Shown one piece after another: positions 33,866 through 42,611 of a stretch of 64,000 nt of DNA. This DNA is from Nocardioides bizhenqiangii (GTDB taxonomy: Bacteria; Actinomycetota; Actinomycetes; Propionibacteriales; Nocardioidaceae), in NCBI RefSeq assembly GCF_034661235.1, contig NZ_CP141059.1:3161501-3225500 (forward strand), given 5' to 3'. Within the stretch, counting starts at the first letter, position 1, and each line of letters opens with the position of its first letter. The position numbers were made by a program, and so were the translations under genes. The notes below the pieces were generated by a model that was not told the origin of the DNA, ran no database searches, and saw only the letters and a program-made list of their open reading frames with translations.

Positions 33866-35252
33866 CGAGCTCCTCGAAGACCGAGCCGTAGGCGACGATG
33901 TCGTCCGCGGTGTGGCCCAGGCCGACCATCCACTGCAACGGTCGCGCTGGGGTGGCAAACACGCCGCGATTCATGAGGTAGAGCCAGGCCAGCCGACTGA
34001 CGTCCGGCGGGTGCGCTTGGCCGACGTGGGTGTGGTCGCGCGCTGGCACCCGGGTCAGCGCCACGAAACCCCGACCGCCCACCAACGCTCCGTGCCCGGC
34101 CCGGCCCGCTCGGTCCAGGGCGTGACGGCAGCGGTCGGCCAGCATCGAGCCGAGATCGCCGAGCCGCTCGTGCGCCTCGGGCGTGAGGACCCTCTCGAGG
34201 TTCTCGCGAGCGACCGCCATGGCCAGTGCGTTTCCGTTGAACGTGCCCACCTGGTAGACCCGCCGCGTCGCGACCAGGTCCATGGTCTCCTGCGAGGCGC
34301 CGACAGCAGCGACCGGGAGGCCGCCGCCCAGTGCCTTGCCCACGGTCACCAGGTCCGGCTCGACCCCGCATGCGCCGGTGAACCCGGCCGACCCCACGGC
34401 AAAGCCCGACTTGACCTCGTCGAAGACCAGCAACGTGCCGTGCCGGCGCGTCACCTCGCGGACCGCAGCCAGATATCCGGGATCCGGGACCAGCACGCCC
34501 ATCTGGAAGACCGGTTCGACGATCACGCACGCGACCGCCCGGCCTCGGGCAGCGAGAGTCTCCAGTCGCGCGTCCAGCGTCTCCGCGTCGTTGAACGGAA
34601 CCGCCGCGGTGAGGTCGCAGACGTCGCGTGGGATCCCCTCCCCTGCGGGCACTGACGGCAACGAGAGGGGGTCGGCTCCCCCGTCGTCGTCGCCGACCGA
34701 GACGAGGACGGCGTCGTGGTGACCGTGGTAGGCGCCGAACATCTTGACGACGACCTCACGCCCGGTGGCCGCACGGGCGAGGCGGAGCGCGTCCATCGTC
34801 GCCTCGGACCCGGTGGTCGCGAACCTCCAGCTGTGCAGCTTCCAGCGCTGGCGCAGCGCGGTTGCCACCGCCACCGCGTCCTCACCGGTGGCGCCGACGT
34901 GAGTGGCTGCCCCTGCCGCCCGGGCGATCGTCTCGGTGATCCCGGGGTGGGCGTGACCCTGCAGCATCGCGCCGAAGCCGTTGTGGAAGTCGAGCCGGCG
35001 AGTTCCGTCGACGTCCCAGACCGCGGCGCCCAGACCACGGTTGAGGTAGACCGGCCAAGGCTCCTGCAACTGGAAGGAGGACACCACGCCACCGGCGAGC
35101 ACATCGCGTGCGGCGTCGTACCGGGTCCTCGATGTGGCGTTCGCGGCGGCGAAGAGTCGCTCCTCGCGGGCGATCAGCCGCTGGACGGTGCCGGCATCGA
35201 TCCGATCCTCGCCGTCGGTGGTGAACTGCTCAACGCCAGTCGACGACGTCAT
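33849..35252 (-). CDS. Class III aminotransferase, second copy
   Basis: A 467-residue PLP enzyme of the glutamate-1-semialdehyde aminomutase-like group: TTGSEATMDALRLARAATGR, FGAYHGHHDAVLVS, VFDEVKSGF and PLP Lys in VGKALGGGLPVAAVG near residue 289, then TFNGNALAMA. It overlaps the 3' end of the FadR-type regulator by 23 bases and ends the long transport operon. With 31881-33242 it brackets the VOC gene; the two share fold and key motifs but differ in length and spacing. Confidence 0.88.
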   Translation of the reverse strand: MTSSTGVEQFTTDGEDRIDAGTVQRLIAREERLFAAANATSRTRYDAARDVLAGGVVSSFQLQEPWPVYLNRGLGAAVWDVDGTRRLDFHNGFGAMLQGHAHPGITETIARAAGAATHVGATGEDAVAVATALRQRWKLHSWRFATTGSEATMDALRLARAATGREVVVKMFGAYHGHHDAVLVSVGDDDGGADPLSLPSVPAGEGIPRDVCDLTAAVPFNDAETLDARLETLAARGRAVACVIVEPVFQMGVLVPDPGYLAAVREVTRRHGTLLVFDEVKSGFAVGSAGFTGACGVEPDLVTVGKALGGGLPVAAVGASQETMDLVATRRVYQVGTFNGNALAMAVARENLERVLTPEAHERLGDLGSMLADRCRHALDRAGRAGHGALVGGRGFVALTRVPARDHTHVGQAHPPDVSRLAWLYLMNRGVFATPARPLQWMVGLGHTADDIVAYGSVFEELVSELG

Positions 35253-36012
35253 CGATCCGACCGCCGGCCCTGGCCTCGAAGTCGTCCCACAGGTGGATGA
35301 TGTGCTCGCGGGCCAGCGTCTCCGCCTTGCGGGCATGTCCGTTCGCGATCGCGCGAGCCAGCGCAACGTGGTCGTGCTCGATCTGGCTACCGGACTGGGT
35401 GAGGTCGATACGCTCCATCATCAGCTCGGTCAGGATGTGGTTGATCGACTGAAGCAGTAGGACCAGCACGCGGTTCCCGCTCAGCCTGCCGATCTCGGAG
35501 TGGAACGCGGCCGCGCTGTCGAAGACGGCCCGCGGGTCGTGGGCGAGCTCGGTGGCCAGGAACGGCTTCATGGCGTTCTCGACCTCGTCGCGGTCGTCCT
35601 TGCGCGCCACCCGCGCGACCAGGGTCGGCTCCATGTCGAGCCATGCCTCGAAGACCTCCCGGTAGGTGGCGCCGGCGACATGGAAGTACAGCGACGCAGA
35701 GCGCGCCAGGTAGGCAGCGTTGACCGGAGCGACCCGCGGACCGCCACCGGGACCGCGCCGGATGGAGATGAGGCCCTGCACCTCGAGGAGTCGCAGGCCT
35801 TCGCGGAGGGTCTCGCGGCTGACCTCGTAGACCTTGAGCATGTCCGGCTCGGCCGGGAACCGGTCGCCGACCTGGTAACCCTGACGCACCAGGTCGTCGA
35901 TGATCCGGCGGGCCACCTCGACCGACGCCTTCTCCGGGGTGGCGGCCTCGCCGGAGTGCCGGTCGAAGTGCGGCCGGTACTCGATCGGAAGCCCGCCTGA
36001 TCCGTTGGTCAC
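35230..36012 (-). CDS. GntR/FadR family transcriptional regulator
   Basis: A 260-residue regulator with N-terminal winged helix (residues 25-95: ASVEVARRIIDDLVRQG, DMLKVYEVSRETLREGLRLLEVQGLISIRRGPGGG) and a C-terminal all-helical FCD domain with EVFEAWLDMEPTLVARVA and FHSEIGRLSGN, ending near AREHIIHLWDDFE. Start is GTG 36012 with AGGGG upstream. FadR-type ligands are usually carboxylic acids. It lies 128 bases after the NTF2-like gene and is coupled to the second aminotransferase. Confidence 0.92.
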   Translation of the reverse strand: MTNGSGGLPIEYRPHFDRHSGEAATPEKASVEVARRIIDDLVRQGYQVGDRFPAEPDMLKVYEVSRETLREGLRLLEVQGLISIRRGPGGGPRVAPVNAAYLARSASLYFHVAGATYREVFEAWLDMEPTLVARVARKDDRDEVENAMKPFLATELAHDPRAVFDSAAAFHSEIGRLSGNRVLVLLLQSINHILTELMMERIDLTQSGSQIEHDHVALARAIANGHARKAETLAREHIIHLWDDFEARAGGRIDDVVDWR

Positions 36013-36140
36013 TGATGCCCCTTCGGGTTGCACGACGCGACACCGCCGGTCGGTCAAGTCGCGGTCGTGTGACCGGGGCGCCAGAGTAGCTCCCGCCGAG
36101 CCTACCGGCGTGGGGGGGCGTGGGTTCGCTGTCCCGGTCG

Positions 36141-36587
36141 TCACAGGAAGGACGTTCCGGACCGAGTCTCACGCCAGCCGATCTCCATGCGCTTCTCCCG
36201 GATCAGCCACCGCCCGTACCCCCGCACGAGCCGGTCGTGGTAGCGGGCGACGATCATCGCCGCCTCGTCCGGGCGGTTCCGGGTGATCTGGTATGACGTG
36301 TGGTAGGTAAGCGCCGTGGCCTCGTCACCGTCGATGTCGACGTGGTAGATGCTCAGCAGGTGGTGCTGCCACCCGACCTCTTCGCTCTTGTCGCGGATGA
36401 AGCTCACGACCTCGTCCGCGCCCTCCATCCAGCCGCGGGCGCCGTACTTGGCGCGGGCGTCGTCGGCCAGCAGGGCGCGCAGGCTTTCATGGTCGCCGGT
36501 GTCGATCGTCGATGCGTAGCGGTAGAGAGTCTCCTCGATCTGCTCGCGATCGGTGCCCGCTGCACCGTCGTGCGTGGCCGTGGTCAT
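36141..36587 (-). CDS. NTF2/SnoaL-like protein
   Basis: A 148-residue SnoaL-like alpha+beta barrel: EQIEETLYRYASTIDTGDHESLRALLADDARAKYG, and HHLLSIYHVDIDGDEATALTYHTSYQI, ending GRWLIREKRMEIGW. Family members are dehydratases, isomerases, cyclases or simply ligand-binding subunits. Its ATG overlaps the previous stop, so it is translated with the kinase pair. A second NTF2-like gene lies at 50968-51408. Confidence 0.85.
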   Translation of the reverse strand: MTTATHDGAAGTDREQIEETLYRYASTIDTGDHESLRALLADDARAKYGARGWMEGADEVVSFIRDKSEEVGWQHHLLSIYHVDIDGDEATALTYHTSYQITRNRPDEAAMIVARYHDRLVRGYGRWLIREKRMEIGWRETRSGTSFL

Positions 36588-37060
36588 CAGGTCTGGTTCT
36601 CCGATCGTCCGACGGCGACGTAGGCGCCGATGGTGGCGAGCTCGTGGTCCACACGTCCCTCGAGGAGCGACCAGGCCAAGGACCGGAGCCGTTCGTCGCC
36701 GGCGTGCGCCTGGTCTGCCGCACGAGCCAGCGCCTCGCTGGCTAGGCCGTAGTGCCGCTGCACCTCGGGATACGTCAGGTCGGCGGGCCGGGAAAGCTGC
36801 AGGGCGTGGAGCGCGTCACGGACAGGCGCGGGCAGCTCGCCCTCGACCGCGGCCTCCGAGAGCGCCGTGTCGATGCCGTCGGCCTCTTGCATCATCCAGG
36901 CGATCTCGTGATCGGCCCGCACGGCGGCCATGTCGAGCATCGACAGCATCATCTCGACCTCGACGAGCAGTGCAGGGTCGGTGAGCTCGGGCAGGACCTT
37001 CGCCCGCAGCTCGGTCGACACTGACCGCACGAGCTGGGACGTGGACGGGTTGGTGATCAT
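36587..37060 (-). CDS. Small helical partner of phosphotransferase
   Basis: A 157-residue mainly helical protein (MITNPSTSQLVRSVSTELRAKVLPELTD at the start). It shares size, fold character and position with the DUF6285-like gene at 29560-30018, though identity looks low. ATGA overlaps couple it both to the kinase upstream and to the NTF2-like gene downstream. No catalytic motif; probably a subunit or stabiliser of the kinase. Confidence 0.65.
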   Translation of the reverse strand: MITNPSTSQLVRSVSTELRAKVLPELTDPALLVEVEMMLSMLDMAAVRADHEIAWMMQEADGIDTALSEAAVEGELPAPVRDALHALQLSRPADLTYPEVQRHYGLASEALARAADQAHAGDERLRSLAWSLLEGRVDHELATIGAYVAVGRSENQT

Positions 37061-38166
37061 CGCCCAACCTCCTGGCCGGTTCCCGACATGAGCTCCCTGA
37101 TCGTGCTCATCCATGAGCTGTACATGAACGGCAGGGCGACGGCGACGTACCCGACGTTGGTGGCCTGGGTGCGCGCCTGCGCGAACGCGGTCAGCTGCTC
37201 CATGATGTCCTCGAAGCAACCCAGCGAGGCGGCGACCGTGAAGTACTTGAGGACGTCTGGGTTCAGCTGGCTGTCGGTGAGCCCCGTCTCGGTTCGATAG
37301 GTCTCGCAGACTCGGTCGAGGAACAGGCTGACGAATGGTGCGGGGTTGGAGAGCTCGGTGAACAGCCACCAGCCCAGGTCCTCGCGCGGATCGCCGACAT
37401 GTGTCATCTCCCAGTCCACCGCGTAGAAGATCTCCTCGGCGTCGATGAGCACGTTGTTCGGCTGCATGTCTCCGTGGACCAGGGAGAGCGGCACGGGCTC
37501 TGGACGGTTGGCCTCGAGCCAGCCGGCGATGTAACGCAGCAACGGCACCGGTTCGGGGTACGCCGCCTCGATGGCTCGCCAGCGTTGCTCGCAGCCCGCC
37601 ATGTATTCCGACCACGAGGTCGGCCGCTCGACCGAGAGCGGCAGCCTGTCCAGCCCCACGCACGTGTAGGAGGCGAGCAGCTTCGCGAGCCCGACGGCGC
37701 GCGCTTCCCACGCGTCCAGGTCGCGGTCCTCGTCGGAGACGTCCCGCCAGAGCTCCAAGGTGTTGCGTCCGGGGACCCGGTCCATGATGATCGCCGGTCT
37801 GCCGAACTCCTCGCCACGCTCGTCGATCCACCGTGGGCCCGGGACGCGCACAGTCCCCTCGGAGTGCAGAGCGGTCAGGAACCCCCATTCCCGGAGCCGA
37901 TCGGTGACCAGCATCGTGGTCAGCTCGGGCGGGTCCATGCGCAACACGAACGACTCGGTGGAATGCCTGCGAGCGACCTCGAAGTACCACATCTCGCGGC
38001 TGTAGCCGCCGATCAGCCGCCGCACGCCGCGCACCCGGGCATCGCCCTCGAGCGCTCCCCGGGCAGCGAGGAACTGAGTCACGCGTTCGGTCATTTCACG
38101 CACCGCGCCATCGCCGTCCGCTACCTCGGCGCCGACGGCTGTCGGTTGTTCCAGGGTCTCCGTCAT
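37057..38166 (-). CDS. APH-family phosphotransferase, second copy
   Basis: A 369-residue kinase: GGYSREMWYFEV near residue 53, IMDRVPGRN, catalytic SLVHGDMQPNNVLID near 233, and AVDWEMTHVGDPREDLGWWLF near 253. It aligns by motif order with 28532-29554. GGAAG precedes ATG 38166. Within the long transport operon it follows the SMP-30 gene by 26 bases. A hydroxyacid or acyl-CoA substrate is more likely than an antibiotic. Confidence 0.87.
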   Translation of the reverse strand: MTETLEQPTAVGAEVADGDGAVREMTERVTQFLAARGALEGDARVRGVRRLIGGYSREMWYFEVARRHSTESFVLRMDPPELTTMLVTDRLREWGFLTALHSEGTVRVPGPRWIDERGEEFGRPAIIMDRVPGRNTLELWRDVSDEDRDLDAWEARAVGLAKLLASYTCVGLDRLPLSVERPTSWSEYMAGCEQRWRAIEAAYPEPVPLLRYIAGWLEANRPEPVPLSLVHGDMQPNNVLIDAEEIFYAVDWEMTHVGDPREDLGWWLFTELSNPAPFVSLFLDRVCETYRTETGLTDSQLNPDVLKYFTVAASLGCFEDIMEQLTAFAQARTQATNVGYVAVALPFMYSSWMSTIRELMSGTGQEVGR

Positions 38167-38192
38167 CGGTCTTCCTTCCTGTCGTTGGCTGT

Positions 38193-39080
38193 TCACGGCC
38201 AACCGGCGCCCGGGATGTCGACCCGCTGGAGCTCGACGCGGCCGACCCGGGACTGCGCCGGCTGACCTCCCAGGGTGAACTCGGCGTTGACGCCGTCGTG
38301 TCGTGAGGGCGAGAGCACCAGGAACAGAGTCCGGCCGTCCTCGCCGCCGAGCATGCAGGCGATGCACTCCCACGGAGCGGTGTCGATCACGTGCGTGACC
38401 TGTCCCCCGTCGACCACGCGCACGCAGGCCTGCGGCTCCGGCTGCGCCATCCAGACCCCGCCCTCTGCATCCATGCAGATCCCGTCTGGATGGTCGAAGC
38501 TGCTCGGTAGTGCCGCGAAGACCCGCTCGTTGCGGAGAGTGCCGTCGTCGTCGATGTCGTAGGCGGTCAGCCGGGCTCCATGGCTCTGCGCCACGACGAG
38601 CGTGTCGCCGTCGGACGAGACGACCGCACCGTTCGGGAACATCAGCGTGCCCGGCTGTACGGCGGCCCGCCCGTCCGGATGCACCAGGACGAGTGAGGTC
38701 GCACGGCGCACCTCCACGGGCTGACCCCGGTAGCGGTACGGGTAGCCGGCGTTGCCGACGTACGCGCGTCCGTGGCCGTCGACGACCATGTCGTTGCACG
38801 CCCCGGGACACAGCTCGCTGAGGTCTGCGTGCTCGACGAGCTTGTCGTCCTCCAGCCGGAGCAGCTTCTGCTCCAGCATCGACACCACCAGCATCCGTCC
38901 GTCCGGAAGCCAGCCGAGGCCCGACGGATGGTCGTCCAGGTCGACGACCACTTCGCTGCTGCCGTTGAGACCGACGGAGACCACGCGCTTGGCGAACACG
39001 TCGGAGAGGTAAAGCCGACCATCGTGCCAGCGGGGACTCTCACCGAAGGCGAGGTCCTCGAACAGGAGCTTGCGCGTCAT
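38193..39080 (-). CDS. SMP-30/gluconolactonase-like hydrolase
   Basis: A 295-residue six-bladed beta-propeller: FGESPRWHDGRLYLSDVFAKRV at the start with the metal-binding Glu, SGLGWLPDGRMLVVSM, GACNDMVVDGHGRAYVGN with Asn/Asp ligands near residue 95, and SFDHPDGICMDAEGGVW with a further ligand near 203. It should hydrolyse a lactone using a divalent metal. Coupled by ATGA to the phosphatase gene. Confidence 0.9.
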   Translation of the reverse strand: MTRKLLFEDLAFGESPRWHDGRLYLSDVFAKRVVSVGLNGSSEVVVDLDDHPSGLGWLPDGRMLVVSMLEQKLLRLEDDKLVEHADLSELCPGACNDMVVDGHGRAYVGNAGYPYRYRGQPVEVRRATSLVLVHPDGRAAVQPGTLMFPNGAVVSSDGDTLVVAQSHGARLTAYDIDDDGTLRNERVFAALPSSFDHPDGICMDAEGGVWMAQPEPQACVRVVDGGQVTHVIDTAPWECIACMLGGEDGRTLFLVLSPSRHDGVNAEFTLGGQPAQSRVGRVELQRVDIPGAGWP

Positions 39081-39895
39081 GCCGGCTCGCCGCCGTCCGG
39101 CTGTACGTCGTCGTGGTGCTCGAGCAGCCGCGCCCGCACCCGCTCGAGGTCGTCCCGCGGGACCCCGGCCGGCCCGGCAAGGTAGTCGGCGGCACTGCCG
39201 AAGCGCGCCCGCAGGTCTCCGAGCAGACCGAGCATCACGCCCGGCTGCGCCTCGAAGAACGAGCGGACCCGCTCGAGATCGGCGTCCAGCTCTGCGAACC
39301 GCACCTCCAGCTCGGCCAGGAGCGGCAACGAATAGTTCTGTTGCGAGAGGGCGTAGTCATCGGCGACCGTCTCGTCATCGACGCCGAGGAAGGACAACAG
39401 CAACGCGATCGCGACACCCGTGCGGTCCTTGCCAGCCGTGCAGTGGACGACGGTCGCCCCGTCGGCGCGCGCGATCACGCGGACCACCTCACCGAACTCG
39501 GCCGGGTAGTGGGTGAGCAACGTGGTGTAGATGTCGATCATGTCGTCGGCGTCGAAGTCGGTGATCTCGCCGGCGAGCATCCGGGTCGCGATCGACTTCA
39601 GGTGAGCCACCCGCGTCCCGATCGGCAGCCGGGTGACAGCGATCCCGGACGCCGCGAACCACGACGGCGTGACCTCGGCCCGCTCGGGCTCACGTCGCAG
39701 GTCGGCAATCGCACACACGCCGAGCGACTGCAGCACCGGTACGTCGTCCTTGGACAGCTCGTCCAGCGACCCCGACCGGAACACCACGCCCGTGCGCACC
39801 GCTCGGCCGTCGGTGGTCGCGTATCCGCCGATGTCGCGGAAATTGCCGTTGCCCTGAAGCGGCACCTGCCTGTTCCAGGACGCCCTCTCGGCCAT
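39077..39895 (-). CDS. Tyrosine/dual-specificity phosphatase family protein
   Basis: A 272-residue protein with the phosphatase loop VVHCTAGKDRTGVAIAL (Cys-x5-Arg) near residue 146 and the family N-terminus NFRDIGGYATTDGR. Mycobacterial PtpB-like proteins share this layout, but here it sits in a transport/catabolic operon. ATG 39895 has GGAG at good spacing; a TTG at 39928 that overlaps the permease stop is an alternative start. Substrate may be a phosphorylated metabolite. Confidence 0.87.
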   Translation of the reverse strand: MAERASWNRQVPLQGNGNFRDIGGYATTDGRAVRTGVVFRSGSLDELSKDDVPVLQSLGVCAIADLRREPERAEVTPSWFAASGIAVTRLPIGTRVAHLKSIATRMLAGEITDFDADDMIDIYTTLLTHYPAEFGEVVRVIARADGATVVHCTAGKDRTGVAIALLLSFLGVDDETVADDYALSQQNYSLPLLAELEVRFAELDADLERVRSFFEAQPGVMLGLLGDLRARFGSAADYLAGPAGVPRDDLERVRARLLEHHDDVQPDGGEPA

Positions 39896-39924
39896 GGGAC
39901 TCTCCAACGTGTCGTGGTCCTGGG

Positions 39925-41022
39925 TCAACGGAGCACCTCGTCGGTCGTCGGTGTGATGTCCTCGGAGGTGCGGTGTCGACCGGTCGGCTCACCATCGGTC
40001 GCGGCGGGCGTCGGGTCCGCCCCGCGGCGCTGGGTGCGACGCAGCTTGATGAGGCCGGAACGGCTGGCCAGCGTGACCGCCGCGAGAAGCGCGACACCGT
40101 TGAACATCGGCGTGATCCAGTAGACGCCGCTGGTGAACGCGAGCTGGAGCCCCTTCACTCCGAACGCCAAGACGTAGACGGCGACGAGGGTGCCCCACAC
40201 ATTGGGCCTCCGGGTGAACTGCGTCGCTCCGAAGAACACAGCGGCGAACGCCGGGAACAGCAGCGGCGGACCGAAGGAGTTGGAGTAGGACCCGATCTTC
40301 ATGCCGTAGACGATCCCGCCGAGTCCGGCGATCAGGGCGGAGACGACCAGTGATCCCCAGACGAGCCTGTCCGTCTTGACCCCAGAGAGTCGCGCCGCCT
40401 CCGAGTTGGATCCGGTGGCGAACATGTTCCGTCCCAACGGCGTCGCCTGGAGCACGTACCAGACCACGAGAGTGATCCCGATGAGGTAGACGAACACGAT
40501 CGGGACACCGGCGACGTCTCGGCGCCCGTAGCTCAAGAACTCCTCAGAGAACACGCCGGCGATCTGCCGGTTCTCCGAGATCCACAGCGAAGTCGCCCCG
40601 AGGATCTGGCTCATGCCCAAGGTGGCGATGAACGAGTTGACCTTGAAGCGGACCACCAGCAGTCCGGAGAGGAATCCGACCAGACCGCACGCCGCGATGG
40701 CGATCAGTGAGGAGACCACGGCGTCGAGCTCGGTGTTGGCCTCCAGCCAGGTCAGCACGACCAGCGAGAACGCGAGCATCGCGCCCACCGACAGGTCGAA
40801 CGCGCCGACGACGAGCGGGACGAGGATCGCGATCGCCAGGATCGCGATGACGACCTGGTCGGCGGCGACCAGCCGGAAGGTGACTGAGGTCAGGAAGGTG
40901 TCGGGGATCCAGACCCCGAAGAGCACGATCACGAAGGCGAACAAGTAGAGCGCGCTGGCGCGCTGGAGGCTTGGTGGGCGCAGGCGCGTCAGCGTCCGCG
41001 CCAAGCTCGGGTTGTCGGTCAC
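39925..41022 (-). CDS. Sugar-type ABC transporter permease (RbsC-like)
   Basis: A 365-residue membrane protein with about ten helices and the BPD_transp_2 signature region: GAFDLSVGAMLAFSLVVLTWL near residue 73, FKVNSFIATLGMSQILGA and the EAA-like GSNSEAARLSGVKTDRL near 215. The C-terminal 40 residues are polar. Start is GTG 41022, overlapping the ATPase stop (GTGA) with GGAAG upstream. It is the only permease visible for the ATPase and the two binding lipoproteins. Confidence 0.9.
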   Translation of the reverse strand: MTDNPSLARTLTRLRPPSLQRASALYLFAFVIVLFGVWIPDTFLTSVTFRLVAADQVVIAILAIAILVPLVVGAFDLSVGAMLAFSLVVLTWLEANTELDAVVSSLIAIAACGLVGFLSGLLVVRFKVNSFIATLGMSQILGATSLWISENRQIAGVFSEEFLSYGRRDVAGVPIVFVYLIGITLVVWYVLQATPLGRNMFATGSNSEAARLSGVKTDRLVWGSLVVSALIAGLGGIVYGMKIGSYSNSFGPPLLFPAFAAVFFGATQFTRRPNVWGTLVAVYVLAFGVKGLQLAFTSGVYWITPMFNGVALLAAVTLASRSGLIKLRRTQRRGADPTPAATDGEPTGRHRTSEDITPTTDEVLR

Positions 41023-42611
41023 GATGCTTCCTTCGGCTCGTCGATGTCGGGGCGTACGGCGGCCTCGTGGCCCCCGTTGGTCATCAGCTGGTGGTGCTCG
41101 ATCGCTTCGGGCGTGATCGCGTCGCCGACCAGGGTTCGGGCGACCTTGCCGTGCCTCATGACCACGACCCGGGTGGACAGCCGCGCCAGCTCGGTGGTGT
41201 CGGAGGAACAGAGGATCACGGCGGTGCCGGCCGCAGCGCTGCGTTCGATCCACCCGTGGAGGTCGGCCTTGGAGCCGATGTCCACGCCCTGGGTCGGCTC
41301 CTCCAGGACGAGCACGGTCGGCTCTACGCGGAGCCACCGGCCAACGATCACCTTCTGCTGGTTGCCCCCGGAGAGCTCGATCATCCGGCGCTCGGGGTCG
41401 GTCGGGCGAACGTCGAGCTGGTCAACCCAGGTGGCGACATGGCGGCGCTCCGCCCGGTAGTCGAAGCGACCGTGGCGCCAGAAGTCACGCAACCGGCTCA
41501 AGGTGAGGTTCTCCCGAACGGTCCCGTCAGTGATGACCGCGTGCCCCGCTCGATCGACCGGCACGGTGCAGAGTCCGGATCGGGTCGCCGCGGCCGGATT
41601 TGCCGCCGGGATGGTGCGTCCCTGCAGGCTGACCACGCCACCCCGACGCGCCCGACCCGACAGCAGTCCGGCCATCTCGTCGCTTCCCGAGCCGACCAGA
41701 CCCGCGACGCCGAGCACTTCCCCCGCGCTCACCTGCAGGTCGACGCCGTCCACGACGTCGCCGGACAGGGCACGGACGGTGAGGAGGACCTCTCCCAGCG
41801 GCTCGGAGGTCATGTCGTGCTCGACGAGCTCGCGGGTGAGCCGGCGCCCGAGCATCAGCTCCACCAGGCGGTCATGGTCGAGGGCTTCGATCGGCTCCTG
41901 GCCGACGAGCTCTCCGTCACGGAGGACCGAGACGCGGTCGGCGATCTGGAGCACCTCGTCGAGGTGGTGGGAGATGTAGAGGATCGCCGTTCCCCGATCG
42001 GCGATGCGGCGCATCGCGTCGAAGAGGGTGCGTGCGTCGTCGCGCGGCAACGACGATGTCGGCTCGTCGAGGACGAGGAGCGGGACGTGGGACATGTCGT
42101 CGAGCGCGCGGGCGATCGCGACCGCCGTACGCTCCGGCGCCGTCAGATCAGCGACCTTCGCCTCAGGTGACACTCGCTCGAAACCGATCGCCGCGAGCGC
42201 CGCCGCCACCCGCGCGCGCTCCTGTCCAGGGCGGAGGCGTCCCACACCGCGGGTGGACCCCACCATGAAGTTTTCCGTCACCGACATGTCGTCGACCAGA
42301 CCGAGGTTCTGGTGGACGAACCGGAGCCCCGCCGTCCTCGCGGCGTCACTCGAACCGAGCTCGAAGGGCTGACCGTCGACCTCCGCGCTCGCGCCGGGAT
42401 CGGGCTCGAAGAACCCGGAAAGGATCTTCACCGTGGTCGACTTGCCGGAGCCGTTCTGGCCCATCAGCGCATGGATCTCACCGCGGCGGATCTCGAGGTC
42501 GAGATCACGGAGCACAGTCGCGGTCTCGAACGTCTTCGACACTCGGGAGAGACGGACCGCGGAAAGGCTGTTCACGACGTTCGGGTCCGAGGGAGCCACT
42601 GCCGCGCACAT
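41019..42611 (-). CDS. Sugar-type ABC transporter ATPase (RbsA-like, two domains)
   Basis: A 530-residue tandem ATPase. Domain 1 has Walker A MGQNGSGKST near residue 50 and Walker B LLVLDEPTSSLP, but its signature reads LTAPERTAVAIARAL. Domain 2 has degenerate Walker A (LVGSGSDEMAG), good signature LSGGNQQKVIVGRWL and LVLEEPTQGVDIG. This asymmetry is normal for RbsA/MglA proteins. ATG 42611 touches the SDR stop (TGATG). Confidence 0.92.
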   Translation of the reverse strand: MCAAVAPSDPNVVNSLSAVRLSRVSKTFETATVLRDLDLEIRRGEIHALMGQNGSGKSTTVKILSGFFEPDPGASAEVDGQPFELGSSDAARTAGLRFVHQNLGLVDDMSVTENFMVGSTRGVGRLRPGQERARVAAALAAIGFERVSPEAKVADLTAPERTAVAIARALDDMSHVPLLVLDEPTSSLPRDDARTLFDAMRRIADRGTAILYISHHLDEVLQIADRVSVLRDGELVGQEPIEALDHDRLVELMLGRRLTRELVEHDMTSEPLGEVLLTVRALSGDVVDGVDLQVSAGEVLGVAGLVGSGSDEMAGLLSGRARRGGVVSLQGRTIPAANPAAATRSGLCTVPVDRAGHAVITDGTVRENLTLSRLRDFWRHGRFDYRAERRHVATWVDQLDVRPTDPERRMIELSGGNQQKVIVGRWLRVEPTVLVLEEPTQGVDIGSKADLHGWIERSAAAGTAVILCSSDTTELARLSTRVVVMRHGKVARTLVGDAITPEAIEHHQLMTNGGHEAAVRPDIDEPKEAS

